NCBI GenBank assembly: GCA_928212115.1
Contig: CAKMRJ010005634.1
Location: 254,227,372 to 254,291,371 of the forward strand
Direction: 5' to 3'
Length of the DNA: 64,000 bases
Source of the DNA: Lactuca virosa
Taxonomy: Eukaryota > Streptophyta > Magnoliopsida > Asterales > Asteraceae
The notes under the pieces were generated by a model, which was not told where the DNA came from, did not search any database, and saw only the letters and a list, made by a program, of their open reading frames with translations. A program made the translations under genes and the position numbers. Positions 1-11,525 of this stretch are shown in pieces (the stretch's first letter is position 1; each line of letters starts with the position of its first letter).

Positions 1-591
1 CCTTCTGATCATGTACTACAAAATCAATTACAAACCTCAGAAAACATACCCAAACGAAAAAATGCACGGTACCGGTAGAGGAAAGTCGGAAAGTCGAAAT
101 CCACAACAACATCAATGTCAGTCGATTGGATGATGGAAGAAGGACGCAAGTGAGAAAGAGGCAAAAATCAGAAGGCAATGGTTGTAAAAAGATAATCTTT
201 GGTGGAAGCAGAAGGCAATCGATTTTAACAAAAGGGAAGACAGAAGCAGATGAATAGAATCGGTGGAGGATCCCAAAACGTCAACTATCAATGGTGGTGG
301 ATGTGACTAGAAGCGGTGGGAGGGGGATACAAAAGATGGAAAGAAATTAGGGTGCGTAGAAGGAGAGGTGGGTTGTGGAAAGTGGTGGCTGATTTGGGGA
401 TATAGGGTGAAGAAACCAAGTAGATGAAGTGGTGAATGAGACGTGGCAGAAAAACGGTGAAGGTATGTGATGACGATGCCAATGTCTAGAACAGTCCATA
501 ATAAAATAAAAAAAGATAAAAAATAATAATTTAAGCCAATAGGAACGATTTACTGTTCCTAAAGGAATATAAATTGTATCTTATTATATAA
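1..591. other. no gene identified
   Basis: I see no coding pattern, RNA gene or element terminus in this stretch. It lies downstream of the Mutator-like transposase remnant and could be the 3' flank or the terminal part of that element, but no terminal inverted repeat was recognised. Confidence 0.4.
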
Positions 592-1640
592 TTACATTGA
601 CAATAAAACTACAATCAAAGGGTCTGGTATTTCCCATTCTGATGGAGGGGGAAAAGGGTGCACGGTTTGTGTTTTGTAGGAAGTCTGAAACATGTAAGCC
701 CAGTAATATATCTGCACCATATCAAGTAATTTGTGGATGTTCGAATGATGTGATGCACCAATAGCATAACCGAACGCTATACCCAGACTGCGCCATTTCC
801 CACATGAACATGTATAACGGTTCAGATAAACAACACAAGTTTTTTCAAAATCAAAAACTCGATAAATGTCGGACGAGAGCGGAGATCGGATCTCTGGCAG
901 GATATTTGTTGCTTGCCACCGAACATACTTTTGCATCCTTCTATGAAGCACCATTTCAGCATACGGGGTGAGTACGGTAGTCAAACTCACTGAAAAGTAA
1001 ATATGATCAAATAAGGTTCTTGTCCAAGTAATCAAATAAATTTAATATTTAACCTGCTATTTTACCTGCCATTAATCTTCGTTTATCGAAAGTCGATTGA
1101 TTGTAGTCATGAATTGCCTCGGTAAGCATTATTATTGGTACATTGCATTGATTTACCGATAACACAAAAACTAATTAGGGAACATCAATGTTGACTACAT
1201 TCCAACAGATGTTAGGTAAATAAGGTCTTTCCCATTCCGCATGACCGATGTTGGCAAGAACTTCACGAGCATCAGGGGTCAGCCGATGGAAGTTTTCTTC
1301 AAAATTAGACATGGTATATGAGTTGGATGTCATCCAGAACAAAGTTTGTAATGTTCTGCCAAATTGTGCGCATATACTTGAACACACTTTTAAGAGTATA
1401 CCCATGATAAGAATCAGGGAATACATGCTCTATGAAAGAACTAACGACATCGTCCATATTTGTTATGAATGATAATTCCCTACGTTGTCTAAGAGCTTCT
1501 CTTAACCTCATAAGGAACTAGGTACAACAGTAGAGATCATTTTACATGGTCAGACCAAATGCTATAGGTACAGTCTGGTTGTTCTCATCGATATCAACCG
1601 CTAGAAACTTTGTTTTTTGGTAGTCCCCTCGAAGAGGGAC
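592..1640 (-). pseudogene. Mutator-like (MULE) transposase remnant
   Basis: This is the C-terminal half of a MULE transposase, the enzyme that cuts and moves Mutator-type DNA transposons. Reading on the minus strand, a segment near 1600 ends in D-E-N-N-Q-T-V-P-I-A-F-G, the familiar stretch of the transposase core. Near 1400-1480 comes F-I-T-N-M-D-D followed by V-F-P-D-S-Y-H-G-Y, then a W-E-R-P block near 1210-1240. A SWIM zinc finger beginning C-S-C-G-K-W follows (about 790-830), then a tail ending P-S-E-W-E-I-P-D (about 620-650), typical of plant MULEs. The N-terminal DNA-binding part and the first catalytic region are missing beyond 1640. In-frame stops near 1545, 1525 and 1170 make it a pseudogene. 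A possible intron is listed separately. Family assignment is confident; the subfamily is not known. Confidence 0.82.
990..1065 (-). other. probable intron in MULE transposase
   Basis: On the minus strand the reading frame of the transposase remnant leaves recognisable sequence at ATGGCAG followed by GTAAAATAG. It resumes after CTTTTCAG with the segment leading to the SWIM finger. The 76-base gap has GT-AG borders and is AT-rich. This is inference from splice-like borders and protein continuity; no transcript was seen. Confidence 0.5.
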
Positions 1641-2017
1641 ACTACCTATGAAGATCACAGACAAGAATCAGCTTATGAATGCATGGAGTTGCATTTTTTT
1701 GGGAACAAAAGCGAATTAATTTAGATGTAGAAACATTATCAATTTTAAAGAAACAATAGAAAAGTACAAAAAACAAATGCCAGCCATCCAATAGCCACAA
1801 ACCAAGCTTCGAAAACGACCAGCAAATTAGTTCTAATGTGAGTGTAAGTATGCAGGTTAGTTCGCCTAAATTTGTGAAGGTAAACATGCAGGTTGTTAAA
1901 GCTTTCTTTGTGCTGACACTCTGACAAACTCATTTTGAAGCACTTTTATAAGAGATAATTACGAATTACTTGGTTGAAGGAAAGGTTCTAAGCACATATG
2001 GACACACACTAAACATA

Positions 2018-2162
2018 GATATTATATAGATATATATATATATAGATATGTATGTATATATATATATATGTTGTATGATATATATAATATATATGTATGT
2101 ATGTATTATATATATTATATATATATATATCTATAATATCTATATATATATATATTATATAG
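2018..2162. repeat. imperfect (TA)n microsatellite
   Basis: About 145 bases of TA/TG/TATG alternation with small interruptions. The short open frames across it are low-complexity artefacts. Confidence 0.9.
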
Positions 2163-3217
2163 GTGAGGAAAAAATGAGTTTATAATCCGGAGTAGGAACT
2201 CTGGAAAAGGTATTCCAGAACAGAGACCACAACTCTGAAATGCTATGTTCTAGAGCAAGTGTTCACTTTACCAAAAAAAGTATTGGTTGTTTTTTTTAAA
2301 TGGTCGTGTATAAGGGTTAGATTACTCAATTTCCCACAACTCAATATTCTAAAACTTGCTAATTATCAACCAAAACTAATACTATCAAATCTTGAAATTT
2401 GTAACTCTCAATCTCCTTCTAGCACAAGTCTTTCGTTTAAGTACTTGGAATGCTAATTGAATCCATTCACAACTTCCGCTTCTCTATTGTCACCATCTTG
2501 GTAATCATATATGTTGGATTCTTTATACCAATGTTCTTTTCCAAATTAAAGGTCCCGCCATTTATCAATTCTTAGATAAAGTAATACCTTATCTAAATGT
2601 ATTTTGTCCTACTGTTACACATGGATTCTTTACCAAATGTGTTGTACTTTGGTTTTCGGTATCATAATGTAATCTTAAAGCTATATCTTAAGTCTTAATA
2701 AGAAGTTCTTGAACCATATAAGCTCGTTGCTTTCTTCTATAATAACCATGTACTCGTCTTATGTTGTTGAGAATGCAACACTCTTTTGTAACTTGGATAT
2801 CCAAAAGAGAGGCTGTTTGATAATTTCTGATTGAGTAAGATCTAACTTAGTTTGCCTCTAAATAAAACTTATTTGTTTGAATATGCATCATACTGATTGT
2901 GCTAAATGATAAAAATGACCATATTACCCTTCTATAAAACACATTCTAAAACTAACAAGTTTGAATTTCTAAATATATATAAGCATTGTTTTGGCTAAAT
3001 TTCAAGAATTTGCCGAATTACATTAAATACTATTTAAAAATAAATGAATTAAAATTTAAATTACATTGTTTTAGCTAAATTACATACCTATGAGTTGCTT
3101 TAAAATGCTCTTAATTTGGAGTTCCTTCACAAAAGCTTGATCCAAGTGCTAATAGTGAACATATAGAACTCATATATTGCAACCCCTTCACTCCCACCAC
3201 CACCACATACACACACA

Positions 3218-3290
3218 TGTATATATATATATATATATATAAATATATATAGATATATATATAAATATTATATATATATATATATATATA
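3218..3290. repeat. (TA)n microsatellite with flanking CA repeat
   Basis: A TA tract broken by a few AAATATATAGA interruptions, preceded by a short CACACA run. The Tyr-Ile-rich minus-strand frame over it has no coding meaning. Confidence 0.9.
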
Positions 3291-4164
3291 ATGTTGTGAT
3301 ATGTACTCGAGGCTTAACACCGTCTCTTGAAGGATCCACCTGGGTTGAGCCCTTTAATCACAAAAATTAAGAAGGAATGTTAGTTGACGTCGAGGAGGTG
3401 GTCTCGGGATAGAGCTTTGACAATCTAGTTAGTATGATTGTATGTCTAGGAACATGGAGATTAGGGTTTTGGTGAGAAGAAAGTGATCCATTCATCTGGA
3501 GAAGAAGGATCTTTTTATACACGTTTTCTTCTGAACATGATCCTAATAGTATCCTTTGTTCCGTCTGGTTCGAAAGGACGTGGAGGAGTCCTATTGGTCG
3601 ATTGTCCCCCACTACTTGTCATATGCTATTTTGTAGAGGAGATAGGGGCAACGCTCTGAACGTTACACTTGTCCCCCTAAGAGGTGACCGACTGTGTTTT
3701 GGCTTATTATAGACCATGATTATCGTTTTGAAATAGACATAGGCGTTAGAGTGCCAAGGTCCTAGTATGAGACCATGAGGGTGAGGGCCCAAGTCCGACA
3801 CTAGGCCGAGCAACAGTCGTTAACTAGTTCGTTCTAAAGATAGCAGTTCTGTTATCTTGAACGTATTCATAGAATGATACGTTAACAACTGTCCTAGGAT
3901 ATTAGACGTCAGCGTTGGCATAGCGTAGCTGAGTTGTTTTGGCCTTGATCAAGAGACATGTTCGGTGGAGATGGTCTGGTCATTTACTGATGTGACGGAG
4001 CCATTAGTGCAAGCGGATTAATCATGGAGACGGTTTGATATTCCTGCTCCTCATTTAAACCTCCCTTATCAGGGACAGTTTTCCTGTTACTCTTTAATTC
4101 TCAACTGCTTCTGATTTCCCTTTTCTTATATTCTATTATTTCTCATTCTTGAACTTCGAAAACA

Positions 4165-4779
4165 ATGACGACACCACGATCTAGAATTAAGCCAACACTA
4201 GAAGACTTTGAGGCTTTGCAACTCCGCTTCGGTTTTATGCAGTACCATGGGGTGTAGTTTCTGAGGAAAGGGGCTATCATTAGTCGGCCTCTGTTGGGAT
4301 AGGTCAGAGTCCCAATCCCAATCTTTGAAGCATGACTACGATTACCAAAGACTGATTTATTCAACAAGATCATGCATCAACTTGGTTTCTCTGTAGACAA
4401 TCTGATCCCAAATGTTGTGAATAAGATCGCAAGGTTCAAATTGGCTTGATAACCCATTGGCGTTATTCCCTAATTTTGGGTGTTCAAGGCTTACATTAAC
4501 TCGTCCACGCAGTCTGGTGTTCATATCTTCTCTCGGAGGAGAAACATCCATGAGTTCGTCATCAAGTAGAAGGCGCCCAACAAGAGCTGGCAGGACAAGT
4601 GGTTGTGGGTCAATAGCAACCTGGTTGGTTCAGGTTATTCCCGGGTGATCACCTTCTCTAACCGAGCACCATAATTGCAGGGTTTCATTCTGATCGTGGC
4701 GCATGGATTGAAGAATATATGCATTATCGGTGAGGATTACATCCTGGCGGTAAGCGGAATGAGCGCCGCCTGGTGGTAC
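4165..4779 (+). pseudogene. Tat antisense-ORF protein, N-terminal piece
   Basis: Opens at ATG 4165 (M-T-T-P-R-S-R) after a pyrimidine-rich leader. It contains L-R-L-P-K-T-D-L-F-N, then G-F-S-V-D-N-L-I-P-N-V-V-N-K-I, then W-Q-D-K-W-L-W-V-N. This pattern resembles the plant family called putative gypsy-type transposon (Pfam PF04195 style), often annotated as transposase-like although no catalytic role is established. In-frame stops occur (first at the codon near 4255). The gene is cut at 4779 by the solo LTR and resumes at 9270: the five bases GGTAC before the insertion reappear immediately after it. Function in the element is unknown. Confidence 0.6.
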
Positions 4780-5536
4780 TGTGACAACCGTCAAAATTCG
4801 AGTAGGTTCTAGAATTGACTAGACTTAGTTGCACATATAGGCACAACACATATAGACTTAGTAATTAGAAGCTAAGTTATAACCTACTAGAAACTTGGAA
4901 ACAATTAGAATCAATGGTGTAGTGTGTACTTAGATTTCCATTGATATGTGAATTCTACACCACTGAGCTCTAGTGGACTATCCATATTGGGTCACGCTCT
5001 TGACTCGAAACTTTCATTAATCATATACACACATCATGCACTTACCTAGTAGTAGAAATTAGGTCAAAGTCTCATAGAAACTTAAGTCAACAGTTGAAGA
5101 CTAGGACTAGTATACTCGATTCCTCAATTTCTTTGAATCTCGGAATCACTACATAGAATGCCAATAACCGATAAAAATAAATTACAAACATTATTTATAA
5201 CTATAAAAGAGTTATAATACCATAAGATAATTTATTGTCTCAAATATTCTATTTATTTTGATATTCAAAGTTTATGAAACTCCAAAACCCTAAAAGCCCT
5301 AAACTCATATTTATAAACTTTAACCTTAAAATCCTATAAAAACAATTATGAACCTTATAATATTATCTTATCATAATAATTATTATGAAATACAATTCAA
5401 TGAAAATAAAGATGTAGTTATTAACATTTACCCTTGATTTATAAGTCAAAAATCAAGAGTTTTATTGCATAGAAACTAGGTTAAGGGCACATTTTATAAA
5501 AAGTTGTATATTTTATAAAAGATTTGAATTTTTATA

Positions 5537-5900
5537 AACGAAACAGAGAGAGAGAGCCTCTCTCCTCCCTAAAATCGGATCCCTCTCTCCCATATCTCTC
5601 TCTCACACTCTCATTCTCCAAAACACACACATCTCTCTTCTTTCTCTCTCTAGAAAACTCTCTCTACTACCTTCTCTCTACTTTTTCTCTCCACTCCAAC
5701 ACCCCTCTATTCTCTCTTCCTTCCTCCTCAAGAACCAAGAAATATTCCAGAAAACAAACCCAAGAACACTCCTCAAACTCGAAATCTTCATCATCTTGTG
5801 GTATTCTTGAAGGTAAAATCGATTTCTACTTCACTTTTCCTTCAAGTTTTGCTCTTTTTCTTACACTTTCTCCTTCTTCATCTTCTTCAAACTTGTTTTC
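5537..5900 (+). repeat. pyrimidine-rich (CT)n-like tract in solo LTR
   Basis: About 360 bases strongly biased to C and T on the plus strand, with repeated CTCTCT and TTCTTC words. An open frame runs across it (5524-5910), but its protein is low-complexity Ser/Leu/Phe. CT-rich tracts often mark transcription starts or untranslated leaders in plant genes and LTRs; that role is inference here. Confidence 0.6.
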
Positions 5901-8102
5901 TTTTTGTTAAAATGGTTTTTAGAACATGATGGATGTGTTTTAAAACACCATGCATGTATGATAAACAAGGTTGCATGTTCATGATCTTAGTGCAAAAAAT
6001 CGATTTTAAGGATTAAAACATCAAACTCAAGTTAAGAGTTTTTGAGAAACAAAAATTTTCTTCATAAATGCATGTATATATTTTGATAAGTTTTAATCTT
6101 TTGATCTCTGGAAACATGACCAAAATATGAGGTTATCATGATATATTTAAAATCTTCAAAAGATTTACTCAAGGAAATGATGAAAACCCACTTTTCTAAC
6201 CAATCATCATGCATGCAATCTGCCAGATTTCTTTACCTGACTTTAAACTGTCATATCTCACTCATTTCTTACCAAAATTCGTGATTCTTTTTCTGAAATA
6301 TAATATTTTAGTTAGCATTCAAACATCTGACCTCACTAAAAGTTCCAAATTTTCGATTTTTACCAATTTTTACAAAACTGTTGCTCAAACAGCACTTTCC
6401 TTATGAACATTTTTGTTTTGTGTTGCATGTTCAAAGGACTTATTCATCACTAAAAATCATCAAAAATTATTTTGAACTCTTAACATCATATATTAAGAGG
6501 TACAAAAAGATCTTGATTTAAAAGTCTTTGGAACATGTTGCAAAAATCTTCAAAGTAACATCAATAATCTTTACCAAAATCACAAGAACCAAGTTTTCTC
6601 TATAATTTATTGAGCCTTTAGGCTGTTCTTCGACATCAAAAATAAGAAAACAATTTTTCATTGTTATTAAATTGTATGAAGATGTGTTCTGGAAATTTTC
6701 AGCTCAATATATATTTTTCTTTATTTTTACATGAAAATAATAAGAAAATAGATTGTTAAATCATATAAAATACTTAAACTAGTAAATAAATTCTGGAAAA
6801 TATTCTTGGATGATCCTTTAAGTTAATAAACATCTTCCATTAAGTTTCATCATTCATCGATTTGTGTTACTGTTTAATATGGTTTTGAATTTTCTTTTTG
6901 TTTAGCTCTAATAAATCATAAAACCACATTAGGGAATATAAAAATGGTATCTAATAATTTTCGCAGCTTATACTCTCTGTGGAAGACTAAAAATATTTCC
7001 AGAATTTTTCATAATGTATCCCTATTTTTCTTTTTTCCTCCTTCTTTGATTTTTGTATTTAATAATGACTAAAAACAGGAAAAATAGTTTTACTCATCCA
7101 AATTATGAAAATTACTAGAACACCTTAGTACATTAGGATGCTACATAAAAATTTTAATGATTTTTCTCCTTCTGTATACTATTTTTCTTTATTTTCCCAA
7201 GATTAAATACACTTAAACCCAATTTTTATTAGAATACATACACAAAAATCATAAAATTGGGATAAACAGTTTATAAATTCATTTTGTTATTTTTCCTAGC
7301 TTAATAATGACTAATAATAACAGCGTTACAAAAATTTTGTGCAATTTTGGAAACTATTTTCTATTTATTTCAATTTTATTAGAATAAATGCTCAAAATTA
7401 TAAATTGGGGTTAAATTGTCTGGAAATCTATTTTTTAATTTTTCCCAGGTTAAGTACGTGTAATGACATTACTATAAAAAGTTTGGGGCGTTTTCTTAAC
7501 CGATTTCTATTTTTCAAGAATTTTTATATATTTAGAGAATTAAATATATGAAAAATGGTTATCCATATCCATAATCCATGAAAATTTATCTAGAAGTCTT
7601 TTAAACAATTTAGAACCAAATCTGAAGTTTGTAATTTTTATTAATTGTTTAGTATTTTTCATGATTTTATGGTTATTCAAGAAACTAAAATGGTGAAAAT
7701 AGTTAGACAACCAAAAATTCAAGAAAATTTATCTTGAGGTTTTTGACTTCAATTAAAACTTAAATGCAAAGTTTGGGGAAGTTTAGAACTAAATTGATTT
7801 AGTTTTGAATATTTAATCATTGGAACACCTCTAAAATGTTAAATATTAACATTTCAATAATGGAAATTTTCCACTTAAATTGTTATTTAACAATTGATTC
7901 TTTGAAACTTAATTTCCACAGAAAAATGTTTGTAACTTATCAATATTAAATTTTGACACATTATTGGCATAATTCTATTGTAGTAGTAAGTATACTAGTG
8001 TTAGATTTCGATTAGAGACTCACTAGCGAATACCATTATTGTAGGAATCGGTAGTGGTACACGTGGAACGTAGTTCAAGGCACCATTTGCATCATCTAAA
8101 TG

Positions 8103-8300
8103 CATTGTGAGTATTCACCAATCCCCTATTTTCGGTTTTTAAATGTTTTGGGGTGGAAAAGCATGTCCTAAACTATTTATATTCGTTGTATTTATTTGAC
8201 TCGTTTAAACTTGGTTGCTATATTTTGCATATTGTGAGTATTCACCAATCCCCTATTTTCGGTTTTTTTATGTTTTGGGGTGGAAAAGCATGTCCCGAAA
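8103..8300 (+). repeat. diverged ~126-bp tandem duplication in solo LTR
   Basis: The segment containing GTGAGTATTCACCAATCCCC and ending in a GGGGTGGAAAAGCATGTCC block occurs at 8106-8168 and again at 8232-8295. The two copies are nearly identical over about 65 bases and diverge in the spacer. Confidence 0.85.
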
Positions 8301-8594
8301 AACTATTATTTGAATGTTGTATTTAAATTGATTTGTATCAAACATGATTGATATTTTATTGCTATGTCTCTCTATGTATGTCTATGCAACACGGAACATG
8401 AGAACTTATCGTACTAAGGCCCTTCCCTTATCTCTAACCATTAACTCTTTGAGCCAATGGTCATTATGGATAGCGCTATTAGGAATTGACAACTCCTCAC
8501 TCGCCCTATTGCTGGAGTGCATGATACCATATTCATCTATGGAACGATAAACATAGATCTTGATAGGGCTTCAGTCATAGATTTGGTTGAGACT

Positions 8595-8960
8595 CATTGT
8601 TTGCTCATACACATACAAACTCGTTTCTCGTTATAGCAATAAACTTGTTATTAATTATAGCAATGAACTTTGTTTCTCATTACAACAACGAACTTTTATT
8701 ACTGAAAACTTATATACATGTTTTAGCAATAAAATTGTTTGCTCCTTGTAGCAACGAAATTGATTGCTCATTTTAGCAATGAAACTTGTTTACTCGTTTG
8801 AGTAACGAACTTTATCTTCCATGAGAATATGAATGTTGCATCTTATTTGGGCAACATACTTTATCTCTCATGATGACAAAGAACTTTGTTTTTACAAACT
8901 TATTTACTCATTTTAACAATATACTTTTATTATTGGAAACTTTTATCAAAACTTTGATTT
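8595..8960 (+). repeat. short tandem repeat array, unit about 35 bp
   Basis: Repeated, diverged units of the form TAGCAATGAACTTGTTT plus CTCATT or CTCGTT follow one another about eight to ten times. Unit boundaries are blurred by substitutions. Nothing in it suggests a CRISPR array: there are no exact repeats with unique spacers, and the setting is a plant LTR. Confidence 0.6.
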
Positions 8961-9269
8961 CAATTCATGAACCAATATTATTTTGTTAAACTTGTGAGTA
9001 CTCACCAACTATTTTTATAGTTGACGCTCGTTTTACATGCTTTTTCAGGAATCATCGAGTAAGTGGCACTTAGGGACACATCACTTTTAGGAGCATTCAT
9101 ATGTGTTGTATTTCAATTTACATTGTAATTTCTTTTAAAAGTTGTTCAAACCCATTGTAAATTTGTAATGATTTTTAATACTATGGTTGTGTTGTCTTTT
9201 AACTTTTGCTATGAAACCCTTTATACTGCCACGCCTCATGTTTCCGCTTTAGCGGGGTGTGACAGGTAC

Positions 9270-9427
9270 CGAGAGATGATGCACCAGTTCTATGTGGAGA
9301 AGGACGATAAGTGCTATTCTGATTCCCCCTTTTTGTTTTACCTTTTTGGAAAATGAAAGGGGTTGCTGAGTCATTTGTTGTTTGTATTCGCAGGTATCGA
9401 AAGGGTGGTGTCCCTTGAGATGGTTCT
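9270..9427 (+). pseudogene. Tat antisense-ORF protein, middle piece
   Basis: Continues the plus-strand gene after the solo LTR with R-E-M-M-H-Q-F-Y-V-E-K-D-D-K. The frame then meets a stop inside a T-rich segment that ends TTTGTATTCGCAG, so an intron with a 3' splice site near 9394 is plausible. Coding-like sequence G-I-E-R-V-V-S-L-E-M-V follows until the copia solo LTR begins at 9428. Confidence 0.45.
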
Positions 9428-10190
9428 TGTTGGGTTTTGAGCATCCTAACACTCCTATGGTGTATATGCAACCCTTAATACCTTGGATCTATGTTTTCTC
9501 TATTATACATGCAAATATCAATTTTCCATGGTATTGTTCTAACTAGCATAATATAAAGTACACATAATATAAATTCTAGTAGAATTACATACCTCTTGTT
9601 TTGTGCTTGATTCCATGGAGCTCAAGAGCCTAGTGCTCCAAGTGTGACACCTCAAATGGTTCACACAACATCATAAACACTTGAAATAACTTGAGAGAGA
9701 GTACACACTTCATGAAATCGGTTTGCCCTCACTTGTTTTTCTCTAGTGTCCGATTTCTTCAATAATAAGATCATTATATAGTTAGTCACAATTAGGGTAA
9801 ACCCTAATTGTCATGGCTTTCCATTTCCTTGGATCCATGGGTTCAAATACACCATGGAGCATCCATGGAGCATCCTATGGGTTTTAGCCCAACTTGATAA
9901 TCCATGGAGCCTTAGCCCACTATATAAGTATGGATGATTTACACAATCAACCCATATATTTAATTAGTCTTCTTTTGATCACTTAATTAATTCTAGATTA
10001 ATTCTTGATCAATACTAATTAAATAATCTTATTAATATATTAGAACTTATAATATATTAATAAACCTTAAGTGTTATTTCTCTCATTTTAGTCTATCCAA
10101 ATGCATGATGCCATGCAACCCAAATGGACCATGTCGGGTCGGGTCAAGAATATACCAATTATAGTTATGGACTTAGACACTAATCCAACA
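9428..10190 (-). mobile_element. solo Ty1/copia LTR, 763 bp
   Basis: Nearly the whole stretch matches the LTRs of the copia element at 36270-37035 and 45774-46540: same start (GGGTTTTGAGCAT), same Asn/iMet-free interior words such as CCATGGAGC, and same end (TAGACACT...TCCAACA). Plus-strand ends are TGTTGGG and CCAACA. The flanks GTTCT (9423-9427) and GTTAT (10191-10195) are a target duplication with one mismatch. No internal region is present, so it is a solo LTR. Strand is assigned by analogy to the full copy, whose pol is on the minus strand. Confidence 0.85.
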
Positions 10191-10195
10191 GTTAT

Positions 10196-11525
10196 GTGGG
10201 GCAAGTACAAGGCCAATCTCTAGTACCATGAGGTATCGTTAGTGGAGATACTTCCTCCACTTGTTAGCGCCGATCGGGCGCTGGCGCTTGCCGCTCCTTC
10301 TGTCGATGGGGGCGAGGGTTCTGCTAGTTAGTTTGATATTGGTTTGGTGGATGCACCCGTTGGTGGTTTTGCTCGTAAAGATCCTCTGGTTCAGTACTCT
10401 GAGGATGAAGCAGGGAAGAAGGTGTTGATCAGTGGCAACCATGTATCTACCAAGCGGCGGATAACCTGGATGGACTCCCCTCTTGCAAAGGAGAATGACA
10501 CCAATACCATTGGAAAACGCCTTCCCAAGAAGCGCAACATTGATTATTTTGCTGGGGGATCCAACTTAGTAATCAACATCCCTGATGATGACACTTCTCA
10601 CCATCTGAGGGGATGGACAAAGAGGCGGCATAACCGCCTCATGAACCAAGGGAAGAAGCTAAGGATGTCACAAGTCTTGGCGGTGGTGAGTTTGTGAAGA
10701 ATCCGGAGGTTGACCTCCAAAATGCTCCTAATTCTAATTTGTCTCCGATAAGAGACAAAACTGTTTCTGGCGTTCCCCGTACCCCATTGGTCGCTCTGGG
10801 TGTTTATCTTCCGGATTAGACTCTCAATTTTGGGTCCCTACTCTTGCAGCAGGTTGTTGCGTATGAGTGGAGTCATCATGCGTTCCCTATGATAACAATA
10901 AAAGCTCTAGAGCTCCTCTCCAACTTCCATATAGAGAACAACCTTCAGTATGCGACGACCCATGTTTCCCCCTACTTGGTGGCTACGACTAGGTGTCTTT
11001 GTGACAAGCTTGGATAGAGAGGTGGAGCGTCTGTCTCGACCGGTGGAGACCTTGGAGGTAGAGAAGGAAACATTGGAGGGTCAAGTAAAGCAACCTGGCG
11101 AGCAGCTGGTGACCGAGGGATCGAGGAGGAAGATTTTGGGGGAGAACATGGCTTGGCTTCTCCAACAGGGATTTGTGTGCATGGTGGATCACGTTATCAA
11201 GAGCTCGAAGTTCTTGCTAGGGGTTCGATAGATGAAAACAACATGTATGGCAACTGGTGTGGAGGGTGGCAAGAAAGTGGTGTGAGAGCAAGCGGCTGCT
11301 GGAAAATTTAATACAGAGGAGGAAAGTGATGTAGTGGAGCAGACCCAAGTGATGCATGCCTCCGTGAAGGCCTTCATGAAGACTAATTTTTCCTCATATA
11401 TCCATTTGGGCGTTTAAGATTTGACAGGCCTCCGTCAACTATGCTGCGATCTCGACCCTGAGGAGAATCTATTGGAAAACAACTCTCAGAATGTCGAACC
11501 CTCCTCCACTCCTCCTGCAGAGTGA
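10196..11525 (+). pseudogene. Tat antisense-ORF protein, C-terminal piece
   Basis: The largest surviving part runs in nearly one frame from G-K-Y-K-A-N through M-V-D-A-P-V-G-G-F-A-R (10344), a basic segment with K-R-R, and P-D-D-D, to a region near 10920-11130 predicted to form a coiled coil (L-D-R-E-V-E-R-L-S-R-P-V-E-T-L-E-V-E-K). It ends at TGA 11523. Stops near 10695, 10817, 11229 and later break it. The start Y-A-T-T-H-V-S followed by a coiled coil is a layout I know from PF04195-type gypsy-associated proteins. It converges tail to tail with pol, whose end is near 12640. Confidence 0.6.

Larger units (their letters stand above)
1641..4140. other. AT-rich stretch without recognisable genes
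   Basis: Both strands show only short frames without family resemblance. The stretch holds two TA-rich microsatellites (separate entries). From about 3300 it includes sequence upstream of the Tat antisense gene that starts at 4165, so the right part probably belongs to the Tat element's 3' region, possibly including its unrecognised 3' LTR. Confidence 0.5.
4780..9264 (+). mobile_element. solo Ty3/gypsy-type LTR, 4485 bp, TSD GGTAC
   Basis: The unit begins TGTGACAACCG and ends GGGGTGTGACA, so it has the TG...CA ends of an LTR. It is flanked by a perfect five-base duplication GGTAC (4775-4779 and 9265-9269). No gag or pol resemblance occurs inside, and no second copy borders it, so it is best read as a solo LTR left by recombination between the two LTRs of a gypsy element. 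The ends resemble those of the chromovirus LTR at 18942, which also starts TGTGACAACC and ends GGTGTGACA, but the interiors differ. At about 4.5 kb it is long for an LTR. It interrupts the Tat antisense gene. Confidence 0.75.

Noticed and set aside
1642..1933. Two overlapping minus-strand frames upstream of the MULE remnant
   Set aside because: Tested as the missing N-terminal half of the transposase; no conserved residues were found.
5524..5910. 128-codon plus-strand frame
   Set aside because: Low-complexity Ser/Leu/Phe from a CT-rich tract inside a solo LTR; no domain resemblance.
8595..8960. Regularly spaced repeats considered as a CRISPR array
   Set aside because: Repeats are diverged and contiguous without unique spacers, there are no cas genes, and the context is a plant LTR.
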